Assembly: GCA_903854235.1 (NCBI GenBank)
Contig: CAINVV010000144.1
Span: forward strand, 1-42,140
Direction: 5' to 3'
DNA length: 42,140 bases
Origin: an uncultured Bacteroidia bacterium
GTDB lineage: Bacteria; Bacteroidota; Bacteroidia; Bacteroidales; Prolixibacteraceae
The stretch's first letter is position 1. The number at the start of each line of letters is the position of its first letter. Positions 1 to 7,901 of the stretch are shown here, in pieces. Below the pieces are notes generated by a model. That model did not search any database and had not been told where the DNA came from. It saw nothing but the letters and a program-made list of their open reading frames with translations. Position numbers and translations under genes: made by a program.

Positions 1-2
1 AG

Positions 3-1007
3 ACAGCCTATGGTCCAAAACTGCCCAACACACCGGTAGCCTTTCCATTTGTGCACCATACCATGCCATTTACTGCCTCCACACCTTCGTTCTCCGAAAT
101 CATCCACAATCCTTACAAAAGGCTGGCTGGTACCGGAAGGATCAAAAACGATGATGTGGTCGTCTTCAACTTCCCGGAAGGGGATTCCGTGGCCACCAAC
201 ATGCAGGATCGCAGCTACTATGAAATGGTGAGAAGCTACGGCCGGGAGCGGGTCATCTCCGACAAGCGTTCGTTTGGCGACATCATTTACAGACCCGTCG
301 ACAAAAGGGAAAACTACATCAAAAGATGCATTGCGATTGCCGGCGATTCCTTGAAAATCGTAAACGGCCAGGTCTATGTGAATGGGAAAGCAGAGAAGGA
401 AATACCGGGGATTCAGTACAAATACCTGATTAGCATTCAGGGAAATTCATTGAATTCAAGTGCGATGGATAAATTGGACATCACACCGGAGGACATTGAA
501 GGTTCAGGATCCAGAATGGTACTTTCACTTACTACCGAGAAATACAAGGTGCTGGATGCCATGAAATTCATTACCAGCAAGGAGAGAGTAACCTGGCCCA
601 AGGAGGACCGTGATCCAAACATCTTCCCGAGCAATGCCCAATATACCTGGAACCTTGACAATTTTGGTCCGCTCTGGATACCTAAAAAGGGAGTCACCGT
701 TCAGCTGACCACCAAAAATCTTCCGCTTTATCAACGAATCATCAGTGTCTACGAAGAGAATAAGCTCGACCTTAAGAACGGAGAGATTTACATCAATGGA
801 GCTGTAGCAAAGGAGTATACCTTCAAAATGGACTATTTCTGGATGATGGGAGACAATCGTTACAACTCTGCCGACTCAAGGTACTGGGGATTTGTCCCGG
901 AGGATCACGTTGTTGGCAAAGCCTCCTTTGTATGGTTATCACTCGACAAGAACAAGACATTCCTGGGTAAAATCCGCTGGAACCGCTTCTTTATGGGGGT
1001 AAAATAG
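3..1007 (+). CDS. lepB: Signal peptidase I, C-terminal part (5' end outside window)
   Basis: The reading frame is open from the left edge (first full codon at position 3, reading TAYGPKLPNTPVAFPF), so the N-terminal membrane anchor and the catalytic Ser box lie upstream. The visible part has the general-base Lys region (YIKRCIAIAGD) and the C-terminal box GDNRYNSADSRYWGFVP, both diagnostic of type I signal peptidase (S26). Between them is the long insert typical of the 450-500 residue Bacteroidota enzymes. The protein cleaves Sec/Tat signal peptides on the periplasmic face of the inner membrane. A GTG at 51 is not a plausible start because conserved sequence precedes it. A WbqC-like gene follows 17 bp downstream, probably in the same operon. 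Confidence 0.95.
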   Translation, partial: TAYGPKLPNTPVAFPFVHHTMPFTASTPSFSEIIHNPYKRLAGTGRIKNDDVVVFNFPEGDSVATNMQDRSYYEMVRSYGRERVISDKRSFGDIIYRPVDKRENYIKRCIAIAGDSLKIVNGQVYVNGKAEKEIPGIQYKYLISIQGNSLNSSAMDKLDITPEDIEGSGSRMVLSLTTEKYKVLDAMKFITSKERVTWPKEDRDPNIFPSNAQYTWNLDNFGPLWIPKKGVTVQLTTKNLPLYQRIISVYEENKLDLKNGEIYINGAVAKEYTFKMDYFWMMGDNRYNSADSRYWGFVPEDHVVGKASFVWLSLDKNKTFLGKIRWNRFFMGVK

Positions 1008-1024
1008 ATCATTGCTATTCCTGA

Positions 1025-1708
1025 ATGGAACAAGGCAAAAATAAAGTAATACTGAGCAGTGCCTACCTGGCACCTGTTCAGTATTTTTCAAAACTGGCAA
1101 CCTATGTGGAGGTATGGATCGAAGTGAACGAGCACTTCCTCAAACAGTCCTATCGAAACCGATGCACCATCCTGACGGCCAACGGTCCCCAAAATCTATC
1201 CATTCCGATTACTGAAGGATCCAATTCAAAGAGAATCATCCGCGACGTGGCCATCTCCTACGATTATTCCTGGCAAAAACAGCACTGGAAAGCGATGCTT
1301 TCCGCCTACAACCGCGCACCGTTTTTCGAATACTATGCCGACCACCTGGCACCTTTCTACCAGGGAAAAAAATGGGAATTCCTGATTGATTTCAATGCGG
1401 AGATTCAGGCAGCCATTTTTGAGGAAATCAATTTGCCCTGTGCACCGCAAGTCACAGTTGATTTTTGTGCTTTGGGAGATGTTTCTGAAAATATGGATGA
1501 TTTTCGATACTCCATAGATCCAAAACCAGCACGTCAACGGCAGGATCCCCACTTTATCCCCACTACCTACATGCAAGTATTCCAGGAAAAATTTGGATTC
1601 ACCCCCAATCTGAGCATCCTCGATTTGCTCTTTAACGAGGGTCCAATGGCTTTGGATGTGCTCCGTAAGTGCCATGTGGAATCAATCCCGAACAGAATAA
1701 ACGAGTGA
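1025..1708 (+). CDS. WbqC-like family protein
   Basis: This 227-residue protein matches the WbqC-like family by its N-terminal pattern (SSAYLAPVQYFSKL) and the central YDYSWQKQHWKAMLSAYNRAPFF-type block, in which Trp, His and Tyr positions are conserved. There is no signal peptide, so it is probably cytoplasmic. The family is named after a gene of O-antigen clusters but its biochemical role is not established. In Bacteroidota it often follows signal peptidase I, as here (17 bp gap). The ATG at 1025 starts right after the lepB stop. Family assignment is fairly sure; function is unknown. Confidence 0.8.
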   Translation: MEQGKNKVILSSAYLAPVQYFSKLATYVEVWIEVNEHFLKQSYRNRCTILTANGPQNLSIPITEGSNSKRIIRDVAISYDYSWQKQHWKAMLSAYNRAPFFEYYADHLAPFYQGKKWEFLIDFNAEIQAAIFEEINLPCAPQVTVDFCALGDVSENMDDFRYSIDPKPARQRQDPHFIPTTYMQVFQEKFGFTPNLSILDLLFNEGPMALDVLRKCHVESIPNRINE

Positions 1709-1762
1709 GCTAAACGAAGGTGTCACTTGATTTCAGATTCCAAGCAGGATTTTCAAAATAAA

Positions 1763-2560
1763 TCAATCCAGGGAGGGAATGATCCTTCTCATCAGACGCA
1801 TCTGGTGCGAATAGCGCCCGGTGTCGATGTTGTAGATTCCAAAATGATCGATGTTGTCGATCCTCACTTTTCCGGAGGAGTGGATGATTTTGTTCTTTTC
1901 CCAGATGATGCCGACGTGCACAATCTTCCCCTCTTCGTTATCGAAAAAGGCCAGATCTCCTGGTAAGGCTTCCTCCACGAAAGTAATGTTTTCGCCCATC
2001 AGTGCCTGCTGATTTGCCTCCCGAGGAATTTGCAAACCAGCCATCTTGTAAAGTACCTGAGCCAAACCCGAACAATCCACGCCAAAAGGCGATCGTCCGC
2101 CCCACAGATAGGGTGAATTGAAGTATTTCAAGGCATTCTCAATCATCAGGTTTCTGATGTTCTTTCTGGCAGGGAAAATCTTGTCTCCCTGGATGGTGTA
2201 ACCCTCCTCCCCGATCCGGAAAGTATTGTTCGATGATTTGTAGAAAGGTAGCGAACTGCCTGCCACAATGAGAAAATTTCCGTAACCTTTTTCAGGCTGA
2301 ACAATGTTAAACGGATTTGTGGTAACCGTTAAAGGATGCTGATCAAGTAGAAGAAAGCTCTTCTCCGAAATTTCATGGACCATTTTCTGGTCGATCCATC
2401 CGGAATATCCATCAAAGGCAAGGACCACCTTGCACCACTTTTTGTTCTCATCCACAATGCTATAATGCTCACCAAAAAGTATTTGGGTACACATTTCACT
2501 GGTTTCACTTGGGTCTGTCCTTACCGGAACAATACTTAGATTGGAGATTCCGTATCTCAT
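1763..2560 (-). CDS. NlpC/P60 family cysteine peptidase (YkfC-like murein peptide endopeptidase)
   Basis: With the start at 2560 this is a 265-residue protein. Residues 1-130 look like one or two bacterial SH3-like segments (GYSGWIDQ is typical). Residues 137-260 are the NlpC/P60 domain, with catalytic Cys163 in VDCSGLAQ, His215 in VHVGIIW and a possible third residue His227 in IIHSSG. The family cleaves D-Glu-diaminopimelate bonds of cell-wall peptides. No signal peptide follows this start, which fits a cytoplasmic murein-peptide recycling enzyme like dipeptidyl-peptidase VI/YkfC. The longer frame up to 2686 would add a hydrophobic leader, but it would overlap the divergent pgpH gene and its promoter, and a TATCTTTG box (2588-2595) lies inside it. 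I therefore chose 2560. Confidence 0.85.
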   Translation of the reverse strand: MRYGISNLSIVPVRTDPSETSEMCTQILFGEHYSIVDENKKWCKVVLAFDGYSGWIDQKMVHEISEKSFLLLDQHPLTVTTNPFNIVQPEKGYGNFLIVAGSSLPFYKSSNNTFRIGEEGYTIQGDKIFPARKNIRNLMIENALKYFNSPYLWGGRSPFGVDCSGLAQVLYKMAGLQIPREANQQALMGENITFVEEALPGDLAFFDNEEGKIVHVGIIWEKNKIIHSSGKVRIDNIDHFGIYNIDTGRYSHQMRLMRRIIPSLD

Positions 2561-2571
2561 TAAAAAATTAC

Positions 2572-2579
2572 TATTTTTG
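2572..2579 (+). promoter_or_regulatory. Possible -7 box for pgpH, inside the leader of the divergent gene
   Basis: The plus strand reads TATTTTTG, matching TAnnTTTG, 60 bp before the pgpH ATG. It lies between the minus-strand -7 box and the minus-strand start codon, so the two divergent transcripts would overlap at their 5' ends. No convincing -33 element is visible. Confidence 0.4.
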
Positions 2580-2587
2580 ATTAATCC

Positions 2588-2595
2588 CAAAGATA
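2588..2595 (-). promoter_or_regulatory. -7 box for the NlpC/P60 gene
   Basis: The minus strand reads TATCTTTG, an exact match to the Bacteroidota -7 consensus TAnnTTTG, 27 bp before the ATG at 2560. No good -33 TTTG lies at 19-21 bp; the nearest is 24 bp away (2620-2623). Inferred from motif only. Confidence 0.5.
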
Positions 2596-2639
2596 GAAAT
2601 TTATTGTGTTTTGACTCAGCAAACACAGCAGTTAATACG

Positions 2640-4730
2640 ATGAATGCAAAAATTAGAAATTGGATGAGCCGAAAAAAATGGCACAACCTCTACCTGGCCA
2701 CCCTATTTCTCCTAACTGGTATTGCCCTTTACTTTGCCCTTCCGCAGGAGGCCAGATTCAAATATGAATACCAGAAAGGCCGGCCCTGGATGCATGCAAC
2801 CCTTTATTCTCCTTACAATTTTGCGATCATCAAATCGGATGTTGAGATTGCCAATGAGAAGGACTCTTTGTTAAAAGAGCAGGTTCCCTATTTCGTTTTC
2901 GCCGACTCCATCACCCTTCGGGAGACCGCCCTTTTGAGCAAAGGCATCGACCGTCTGGCAGCCACCAAATCAAATGTCAACCTGCATCTGGCTTACTTGA
3001 AGATTAAGCTGACTGAAATTTACAGTGATCTCTACCATACGGGTATTTTGGATCAAAACTACCTCAACGGTACCGGTCAGCAGAAGAAAAACAGCCTTAA
3101 GATTCTTAAAAATAATGTTGGAAAAGAGATTCAAATCACCTCTCTCTATTCCCTTAAAAGTGCCTACAATGAGGTTCACGGAAAACTGGAAGAGCTGAAA
3201 AATCTGCATCCTGACTGGAATTCCTATCTCGAGACCTTTCAGCCGGAAGCATTTCTGGCCAGTAACCTGGTCTATGATCAGGAGCGAAACAGGCAGATGG
3301 AGGAAAAGATACTGGAGAACCTTTCTACCAACCACGGGATCGTTCAGGAGGGAGAACGGATTATTTCACAGGGAGACCTCGTTTCTGCGGGTACCTTTTT
3401 GATCCTGGAGTCACTCCGGTTGACTTATGAAAAAAGCCGTGGAGAGAACAGCAAGTATTTTCTCATAGTACTTGGGAGAGGGGTGCTGATCACCATGTTG
3501 CTGCTGACACTTTACCTATTTTTACTCAACATCCGGCGGAAACTTATGCGTTCCAAACGGGATATCTCCTTTATTCTGATAACACTGGGATTGATGATCG
3601 GTTGCTGCTCGTTTGTGATCAGATCGGGTACATTTGATATATATGTCGTGCCATTCACAGCGCTCGCCCTGATCATCAGAACCTTCCTGGATACCCGGGT
3701 GGCTATTTTTGTCAATACCATTGCAGCCCTCGTGGTGGGTTTCATGGTGGCAAACGGATATGAATTTGTGTTACTTCAGATTCTTGTGGGCAGCATTGCC
3801 GTGATCAGTCTGAACAAGATGCAGAAACGCGAGCAGCTCATATTTACGGCACTCATTATCTTTATCTCCTACTCCGTCATCTTTATAGGTATTTCGCTGC
3901 TACAGGAAGCCAACCTCAGTGCCATTGATTGGTTGAAAATAAAATGGTTTGCCTTCAACGCCATTCTTACTTTAATCACCTACTTGCTTATTTATGTATT
4001 GGAAAAGTCTTTTGGCTTTGTTTCGGACATTACCCTCATCGAATTAACCTTCTCCAACCAAAAATTGTTGAAAAAGCTAGCCATGGAAGCTCCCGGTACC
4101 TCCCACCATTCGTTGCAGGTGGCTAATCTGGCTGAGATGGCCATTACAAAGATTGGCGGCAACTCCCTGCTCGTACGTGCCGGTGCCCTTTACCACGATG
4201 TTGGCAAAATATACAATTCGCAATATTTTACGGAGAATCAAACCGTCGGCATGAATCCCCACAATGATCTTTCAAACGAGGAGAGCGCCACCCTCATCAT
4301 TGGTCACGTGGAGAAAGGGGTTGAACTGGCCAGAAGACACAAGGTTCCGGAACAGGTCATCGATTTCATCCGCACCCATCATGGAACTACCAAGACAGGA
4401 TATTTTTACCAAAAACAGCTAAACAGCCATCCGGACGGGAATATCAACCATCAGGCTTTTGCCTACAAGGGACCGCTCCCAATGACCAAGGAGACCGCTG
4501 TCGTGATGCTGGCCGACAGCATAGAGGCTGCCTCCAGAAGCTTGCTGGTCAAGAATTCCGATAACATTCGGAATCTGGTGGAGAATATCTTCAGACAAAA
4601 AATCGAGATGGGACAGCTGGAATTTGCCCCCTTAACCTTCAAGGACATCCGAATCCTAAAAGAGCTTTTTCACGAAAAATTAATCAATATTTACCATGTA
4701 CGGATCAACTATCCGGAATTAAAAAACTAG
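2640..4730 (+). CDS. pgpH: 7TM-HD family phosphohydrolase, PgpH-like c-di-AMP phosphodiesterase
   Basis: This 696-residue protein starts with a membrane anchor (about 12-30), followed by a large extracytoplasmic 7TMR-HDED-like region with alternating helices, a block of about seven transmembrane helices (about 285-460), and a C-terminal cytoplasmic HD domain. The HD domain shows the metal-binding pattern HH (489-490), YHDVGK (HD at 519-520), a later HHGT and a final D in MLADSIEAASRS. PgpH proteins hydrolyse cyclic di-AMP to pApA and thereby affect osmotic and cell-wall homeostasis. I chose the ATG at 2640 because upstream codons overlap the promoter region of the divergent gene; an alternative ATG lies 8 codons further in. 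The aminopeptidase gene follows 4 bp after the stop. Confidence 0.9.
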   Translation: MNAKIRNWMSRKKWHNLYLATLFLLTGIALYFALPQEARFKYEYQKGRPWMHATLYSPYNFAIIKSDVEIANEKDSLLKEQVPYFVFADSITLRETALLSKGIDRLAATKSNVNLHLAYLKIKLTEIYSDLYHTGILDQNYLNGTGQQKKNSLKILKNNVGKEIQITSLYSLKSAYNEVHGKLEELKNLHPDWNSYLETFQPEAFLASNLVYDQERNRQMEEKILENLSTNHGIVQEGERIISQGDLVSAGTFLILESLRLTYEKSRGENSKYFLIVLGRGVLITMLLLTLYLFLLNIRRKLMRSKRDISFILITLGLMIGCCSFVIRSGTFDIYVVPFTALALIIRTFLDTRVAIFVNTIAALVVGFMVANGYEFVLLQILVGSIAVISLNKMQKREQLIFTALIIFISYSVIFIGISLLQEANLSAIDWLKIKWFAFNAILTLITYLLIYVLEKSFGFVSDITLIELTFSNQKLLKKLAMEAPGTSHHSLQVANLAEMAITKIGGNSLLVRAGALYHDVGKIYNSQYFTENQTVGMNPHNDLSNEESATLIIGHVEKGVELARRHKVPEQVIDFIRTHHGTTKTGYFYQKQLNSHPDGNINHQAFAYKGPLPMTKETAVVMLADSIEAASRSLLVKNSDNIRNLVENIFRQKIEMGQLEFAPLTFKDIRILKELFHEKLINIYHVRINYPELKN

Positions 4731-4734
4731 AGGA

Positions 4735-5931
4735 ATGAAAAAAGTATTTTCAATGGTTGTTTTGTTTTTCTGCTCCGCCTTGTTGGTGCAGGCTCAGGAC
4801 AAAAAAGATACCAGTTACAAATTCACCCTGATCAAGGAGTTGCCCCATACCTCCGTGAAAGACCAGTACCGCAGCGGAACTTGCTGGTCCTTTGCGGGTG
4901 CATCCTTCATTGAATCCGAACTGTTGCGAAATGGCAAACCAGAAGTTGATATTTCAGAGATGTTTTTGGTCAATCATTGCTACCGTGACAAGGCTGACCG
5001 CTATGTGAGGATGCAGGGTAATACCAACTTTGGTGGCGGCGGGTTGCTGCACGACATTCTCTATGTCATGAAAAACTACGGACTGGTTCCCGAGACCATC
5101 TATCCCGGTTTGAGTTACGGAGAGAAGAAACACGTCCACGGAGAGGTTGACAATCTTTTAAAAAACATGGTCACCTCCGTCGTACAAAACAAGAACCGAA
5201 AGATTTCACCGGTCTGGAGTGTGGCTTTTCAGAAAAGCGCTGACGCCTATTTTGGAGACTTCCCGGATGAATTCAAATACCAGGGGAAAAAATATACGCC
5301 GAAAACTTTTGTCTCTGACTACTGCGGAGGAATTAATGCGGATGATTATGTGGAAATTACCTCTTTTACCCATCATCCATTCTATCAGCAATTTGTACTT
5401 GAAGTTCCGGACAACTGGTTGTGGGAGAACCTTTACAATGTTCCACTCAACGAAATGCAGCAGATCATAGACAATGCCCTTGACAAGGGATTTACGGTTG
5501 CATGGGCATCGGATACCAGTGAACGTGGTTTTGCCACCTCCCAGAAGGGTGTAGCAGTAGTGCCTGAATTCAGTAAAGCAGATCTGAGCGATACTGAAGC
5601 GGCTAAATGGGACAAGCTCTCCGACACGGAGAAAGACAAAGAGTTGTACAAACTTAGTAAGCCGGGAAAAGAGAAAGTCATAACCCAGGAAATGCGTCAG
5701 GCAGCCTTCGACTCCCAGGAAACGACAGATGACCACGCCATGCATATCATTGGAACAGCCAAGGATCAGAATGGAACCCTTTATTACAAGATCAAGAATT
5801 CGTGGGGACCTTACAACAGCTACGATGGATATTTCTATGCTTCCATCCCATACGTTCAATACAAGACCACCGCCATTCTTGTGCATAAAAATGCAGTACC
5901 GCAGGAACTCAGAAAAAAACTTGGATTCTGA
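4735..5931 (+). CDS. Secreted C1-family aminopeptidase (PepC/bleomycin hydrolase-like)
   Basis: The 398-residue protein opens with a clear Sec signal peptide (MKKVFSMVVLFFCSALLVQA, cleavage near residue 20). The papain-like catalytic residues are visible: Cys50 in SGTCWSFAG with an upstream Gln in KDQYRSG, His334 in DDHAMHIIG, and Asn355 in KIKNSWG. The order and the long insert between Cys and His match peptidase family C1B (bleomycin hydrolase/PepC). Bacteroidota members are commonly exported, unlike the cytosolic enzyme of lactic acid bacteria. It probably trims peptides in the periplasm. The gene starts 4 bp after pgpH and is likely cotranscribed with it, though I know of no functional link. 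Confidence 0.9.
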   Translation: MKKVFSMVVLFFCSALLVQAQDKKDTSYKFTLIKELPHTSVKDQYRSGTCWSFAGASFIESELLRNGKPEVDISEMFLVNHCYRDKADRYVRMQGNTNFGGGGLLHDILYVMKNYGLVPETIYPGLSYGEKKHVHGEVDNLLKNMVTSVVQNKNRKISPVWSVAFQKSADAYFGDFPDEFKYQGKKYTPKTFVSDYCGGINADDYVEITSFTHHPFYQQFVLEVPDNWLWENLYNVPLNEMQQIIDNALDKGFTVAWASDTSERGFATSQKGVAVVPEFSKADLSDTEAAKWDKLSDTEKDKELYKLSKPGKEKVITQEMRQAAFDSQETTDDHAMHIIGTAKDQNGTLYYKIKNSWGPYNSYDGYFYASIPYVQYKTTAILVHKNAVPQELRKKLGF

Positions 5932-5999
5932 AGTTTAAGCACCGGTCAAAAAGGTTTAAATTATAATTAAAAAAATTTCTTTCAGAGTAAAATAATCAC

Positions 6000-6007
6000 T
6001 ATTTTTG
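6000..6007 (+). promoter_or_regulatory. -7 box of the rplS promoter
   Basis: TATTTTTG followed by CAC, an exact TAnnTTTG match, 85 bp before the rplS ATG. The resulting leader of about 75-80 nt is long enough to hold an autoregulatory structure, but I could not fold a convincing one by eye. Confidence 0.55.
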
Positions 6008-6092
6008 CACCCGATTTCCGTACGCAATCTCTGGCAGCAAACAACTGGACACTGTTTACATTGCGTTCGTCAAACAAGTAAAAACAATTGTA

Positions 6093-6443
6093 ATGGATTT
6101 AATTAAAATTGCTGAAAATGCGTTTTTAGCTGAACAAAAAGAATTTCCAGCCTTTCACCCAGGCGATACCATCACGGTCAGGTACAAAATCGTCGAGGGT
6201 AACAAAGAGCGAATTCAGAACTACAAAGGTACTGTGATTCAAATCAAGGGAACCGGAAATACAAAGACCTTCACTGTCCGTAAAATGTCTGGCAACGTTG
6301 GTGTTGAGCGTATTTTCCCGATGACTTCACCGTTTATCGACGGCATCGAAGTAAATCGTATGGGTCAGGTTCGTCGTGCAAGGTTGTTCTACCTTCGCAG
6401 TCTTACCGGCAAAAAAGCCCGCATCAAAGAGAAAAGATTCTAA
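6093..6443 (+). CDS. rplS: 50S ribosomal protein L19
   Basis: The 116-residue protein is the usual length for L19 and shows the family core: [50 protein letters not shown] and a basic C-terminal end with [22 protein letters not shown]19 sits at the 30S-50S interface of the ribosome. The gene is monocistronic here, with its own -7 box upstream (6000-6007) and a strong terminator just after the stop. In many bacteria it follows rpsP-rimM-trmD, which are absent from this window, as is common in Bacteroidota. Confidence 0.98.
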   Translation: MDLIKIAENAFLAEQKEFPAFHPGDTITVRYKIVEGNKERIQNYKGTVIQIKGTGNTKTFTVRKMSGNVGVERIFPMTSPFIDGIEVNRMGQVRRARLFYLRSLTGKKARIKEKRF

Positions 6444-6459
6444 TCAAATTTTGATTGAC

Positions 6460-6490
6460 AAAAAAGGTTCTCACGGGAACCTTTTTTTTT
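6460..6490 (+). terminator. Rho-independent terminator of rplS
   Basis: Hairpin GGTTCTCACGGGAACC (6466-6481), with a stem of 5-6 bp flanked by an A run on the left and ten T residues on the right. It lies 16 bp after the rplS stop codon. Confidence 0.85.
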
Positions 6491-6554
6491 GCCTTGCTCC
6501 CAAAGGCTTCTGTGCACAATCAATTATTACTACCTTTATATCAACCAAACGGAC

Positions 6555-7475
6555 ATGACAACCTCACTCAATCAGAAAATTTTTTCCACGCGTTGGTTTC
6601 TGGATTACGGAATGATCACGCTGGGATCTTTCATCATGGCGGTGGGGTATGTCTATTTCATTACACCCCACAAGATTGTTCCCGGAGGAGTTTATGGTTT
6701 GGGAATCATCGTCCACTACCTGACGAAGGGTATGGCCTTCTGGAAGGATGGCTTCCCAATTGGACTCTTCAACCTGCTGGTAAACATACCCCTGACCTAC
6801 GTTGGCATCAAGATGCTGGGGCCGCGATTCGGCGTTAAAACCATCTATGGATTTGTCTCATCCTCCATCTTTATGGACGGTATCACGATGATGAGGGTGG
6901 TTGGAGATGCTCCGCTTGTTCAGGATGTGTTGCTCTCCTGCATTTTTGGAGGTGTGCTAACGGGTATCGGACTGGGTCTTATCTTCAAATCAAAAGCAAC
7001 TTCAGGTGGTAGTGACATCGTGGCAATGATCTTCACCAAATACACCCGCATTCCCATTGGCCAAATGCTGATCTGGGTGGATTGCGCCATTGTACTTGTA
7101 GCACTCGCCGCCTTTAAAGACTGGCAAATACCACTTTACAGCATCATCGCCGTTTACATCACCGGACGTGCAGTGGACCTTTTGTTGGAAGGGGCCAACT
7201 ACAACAAGGCTTTGATTATCATCTCAGAAAAGCACGAGCAGATCCGGGATACGATCGTGATCGACCTCGAGAGGGGTGGAACTTATCTGAAAGGGGTTGG
7301 GATGTATACCAATGCAGAGAAAAATATCATCTTCACGGTAGTGACACGCAGGGAGGTGGCCATTCTCGAAGAGCAGATTGCAGCCATCGATCCGCACGCT
7401 TTCATCACGATTATGGATGCCAGTGAGATTTTGGGAGAGGGGTTCCGTTCACTCAAACACAAAATTGAGGATTAA
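6555..7475 (+). CDS. YitT family membrane protein (DUF161 + DUF2179)
   Basis: From the ATG at 6555 the protein has 306 residues. The first 190 or so contain about five to six hydrophobic helices with the YitT signature blocks (FITPHKIVPGGVYGLGIIVHYL, FKSKATSGGSDIVAMI). The last 80 form the soluble DUF2179 domain (RGGTYLKGVGMYTNAEKNIIFTVVTRREV), whose fold resembles PII-like ligand-binding domains. Transport substrate is not established for the family. A TACCTTTA box (6531-6538), one mismatch from the -7 consensus, lies 16 bp before the start and argues against using the longer upstream frame. Confidence 0.88.
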   Translation: MTTSLNQKIFSTRWFLDYGMITLGSFIMAVGYVYFITPHKIVPGGVYGLGIIVHYLTKGMAFWKDGFPIGLFNLLVNIPLTYVGIKMLGPRFGVKTIYGFVSSSIFMDGITMMRVVGDAPLVQDVLLSCIFGGVLTGIGLGLIFKSKATSGGSDIVAMIFTKYTRIPIGQMLIWVDCAIVLVALAAFKDWQIPLYSIIAVYITGRAVDLLLEGANYNKALIIISEKHEQIRDTIVIDLERGGTYLKGVGMYTNAEKNIIFTVVTRREVAILEEQIAAIDPHAFITIMDASEILGEGFRSLKHKIED

Positions 7476-7523
7476 CGTCAAACTATGAAAGTTCTGACTG
7501 CCAACCCTCCAAGTCTTCCCAGT

Positions 7524-7554
7524 CCTTCACTTTTCACTTTTCACTTTTCACTCT
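7524..7554. repeat. Short tandem repeat of TTTTCAC
   Basis: Three direct copies of TTTTCAC (about 7531-7551) with partial copies on either side. The stop codon of the minus-strand PAS gene (7541-7543) falls inside the repeat, so its last codons and 3' untranslated region are repeat-derived. Confidence 0.7.
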
Positions 7555-7891
7555 CAGCTCTGATGTGATGTGGCATTTCCGCAGGGATTTCAAACGACAT
7601 TTCCGTTACACCACTGAATACGCCATCCTTGAACCAGGGCGACTGCCGGATAATTTTTCTGATTCCGCGCTTTTCAATGGTGTAGACATTGGTCTGCGGA
7701 ACCTTGAGCATAGCCAAAAGCTTGCTACGCGCCGGTTCGGGGTGACATTCGACCAAACTTGAACCAACGGTAACACCACTGTCATCGTATTTAGTAAAGG
7801 CTTTGCGGGATCTTTCGTTCATGTAAATGATAATCCCCGCCAGGTTGCAGATCGTAATTGCAGCCTCCTCTTCATCGAGCCAACTTTCCAT
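7541..7891 (-). CDS. Small single-domain PAS protein
   Basis: The 116-residue protein is essentially one PAS domain: an N-terminal strand with IIIYMNERSRKAF, a helix region containing LVECHPEPARSKLLAML, and a C-terminal sheet (YTIEKRGIRKIIRQSPWFKDG). The CHP motif resembles the PAS domain found at the end of DUF438 proteins. There is no output domain, so it may act as a ligand sensor or binding protein. The gene starts 10 bp after the stop of the upstream GH16-like gene, so the two are probably cotranscribed. Cofactor and partner are unknown. Confidence 0.75.
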   Translation of the reverse strand: MESWLDEEEAAITICNLAGIIIYMNERSRKAFTKYDDSGVTVGSSLVECHPEPARSKLLAMLKVPQTNVYTIEKRGIRKIIRQSPWFKDGVFSGVTEMSFEIPAEMPHHIRAESEK

Positions 7892-7901
7892 GCTGAAACG
7901 G

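Noticed and set aside
5206-5886. 226-codon open frame on the minus strand
   Set aside because: It lies wholly inside the C1 aminopeptidase gene, which has a signal peptide and all catalytic residues; the antisense protein shows no recognisable domain.
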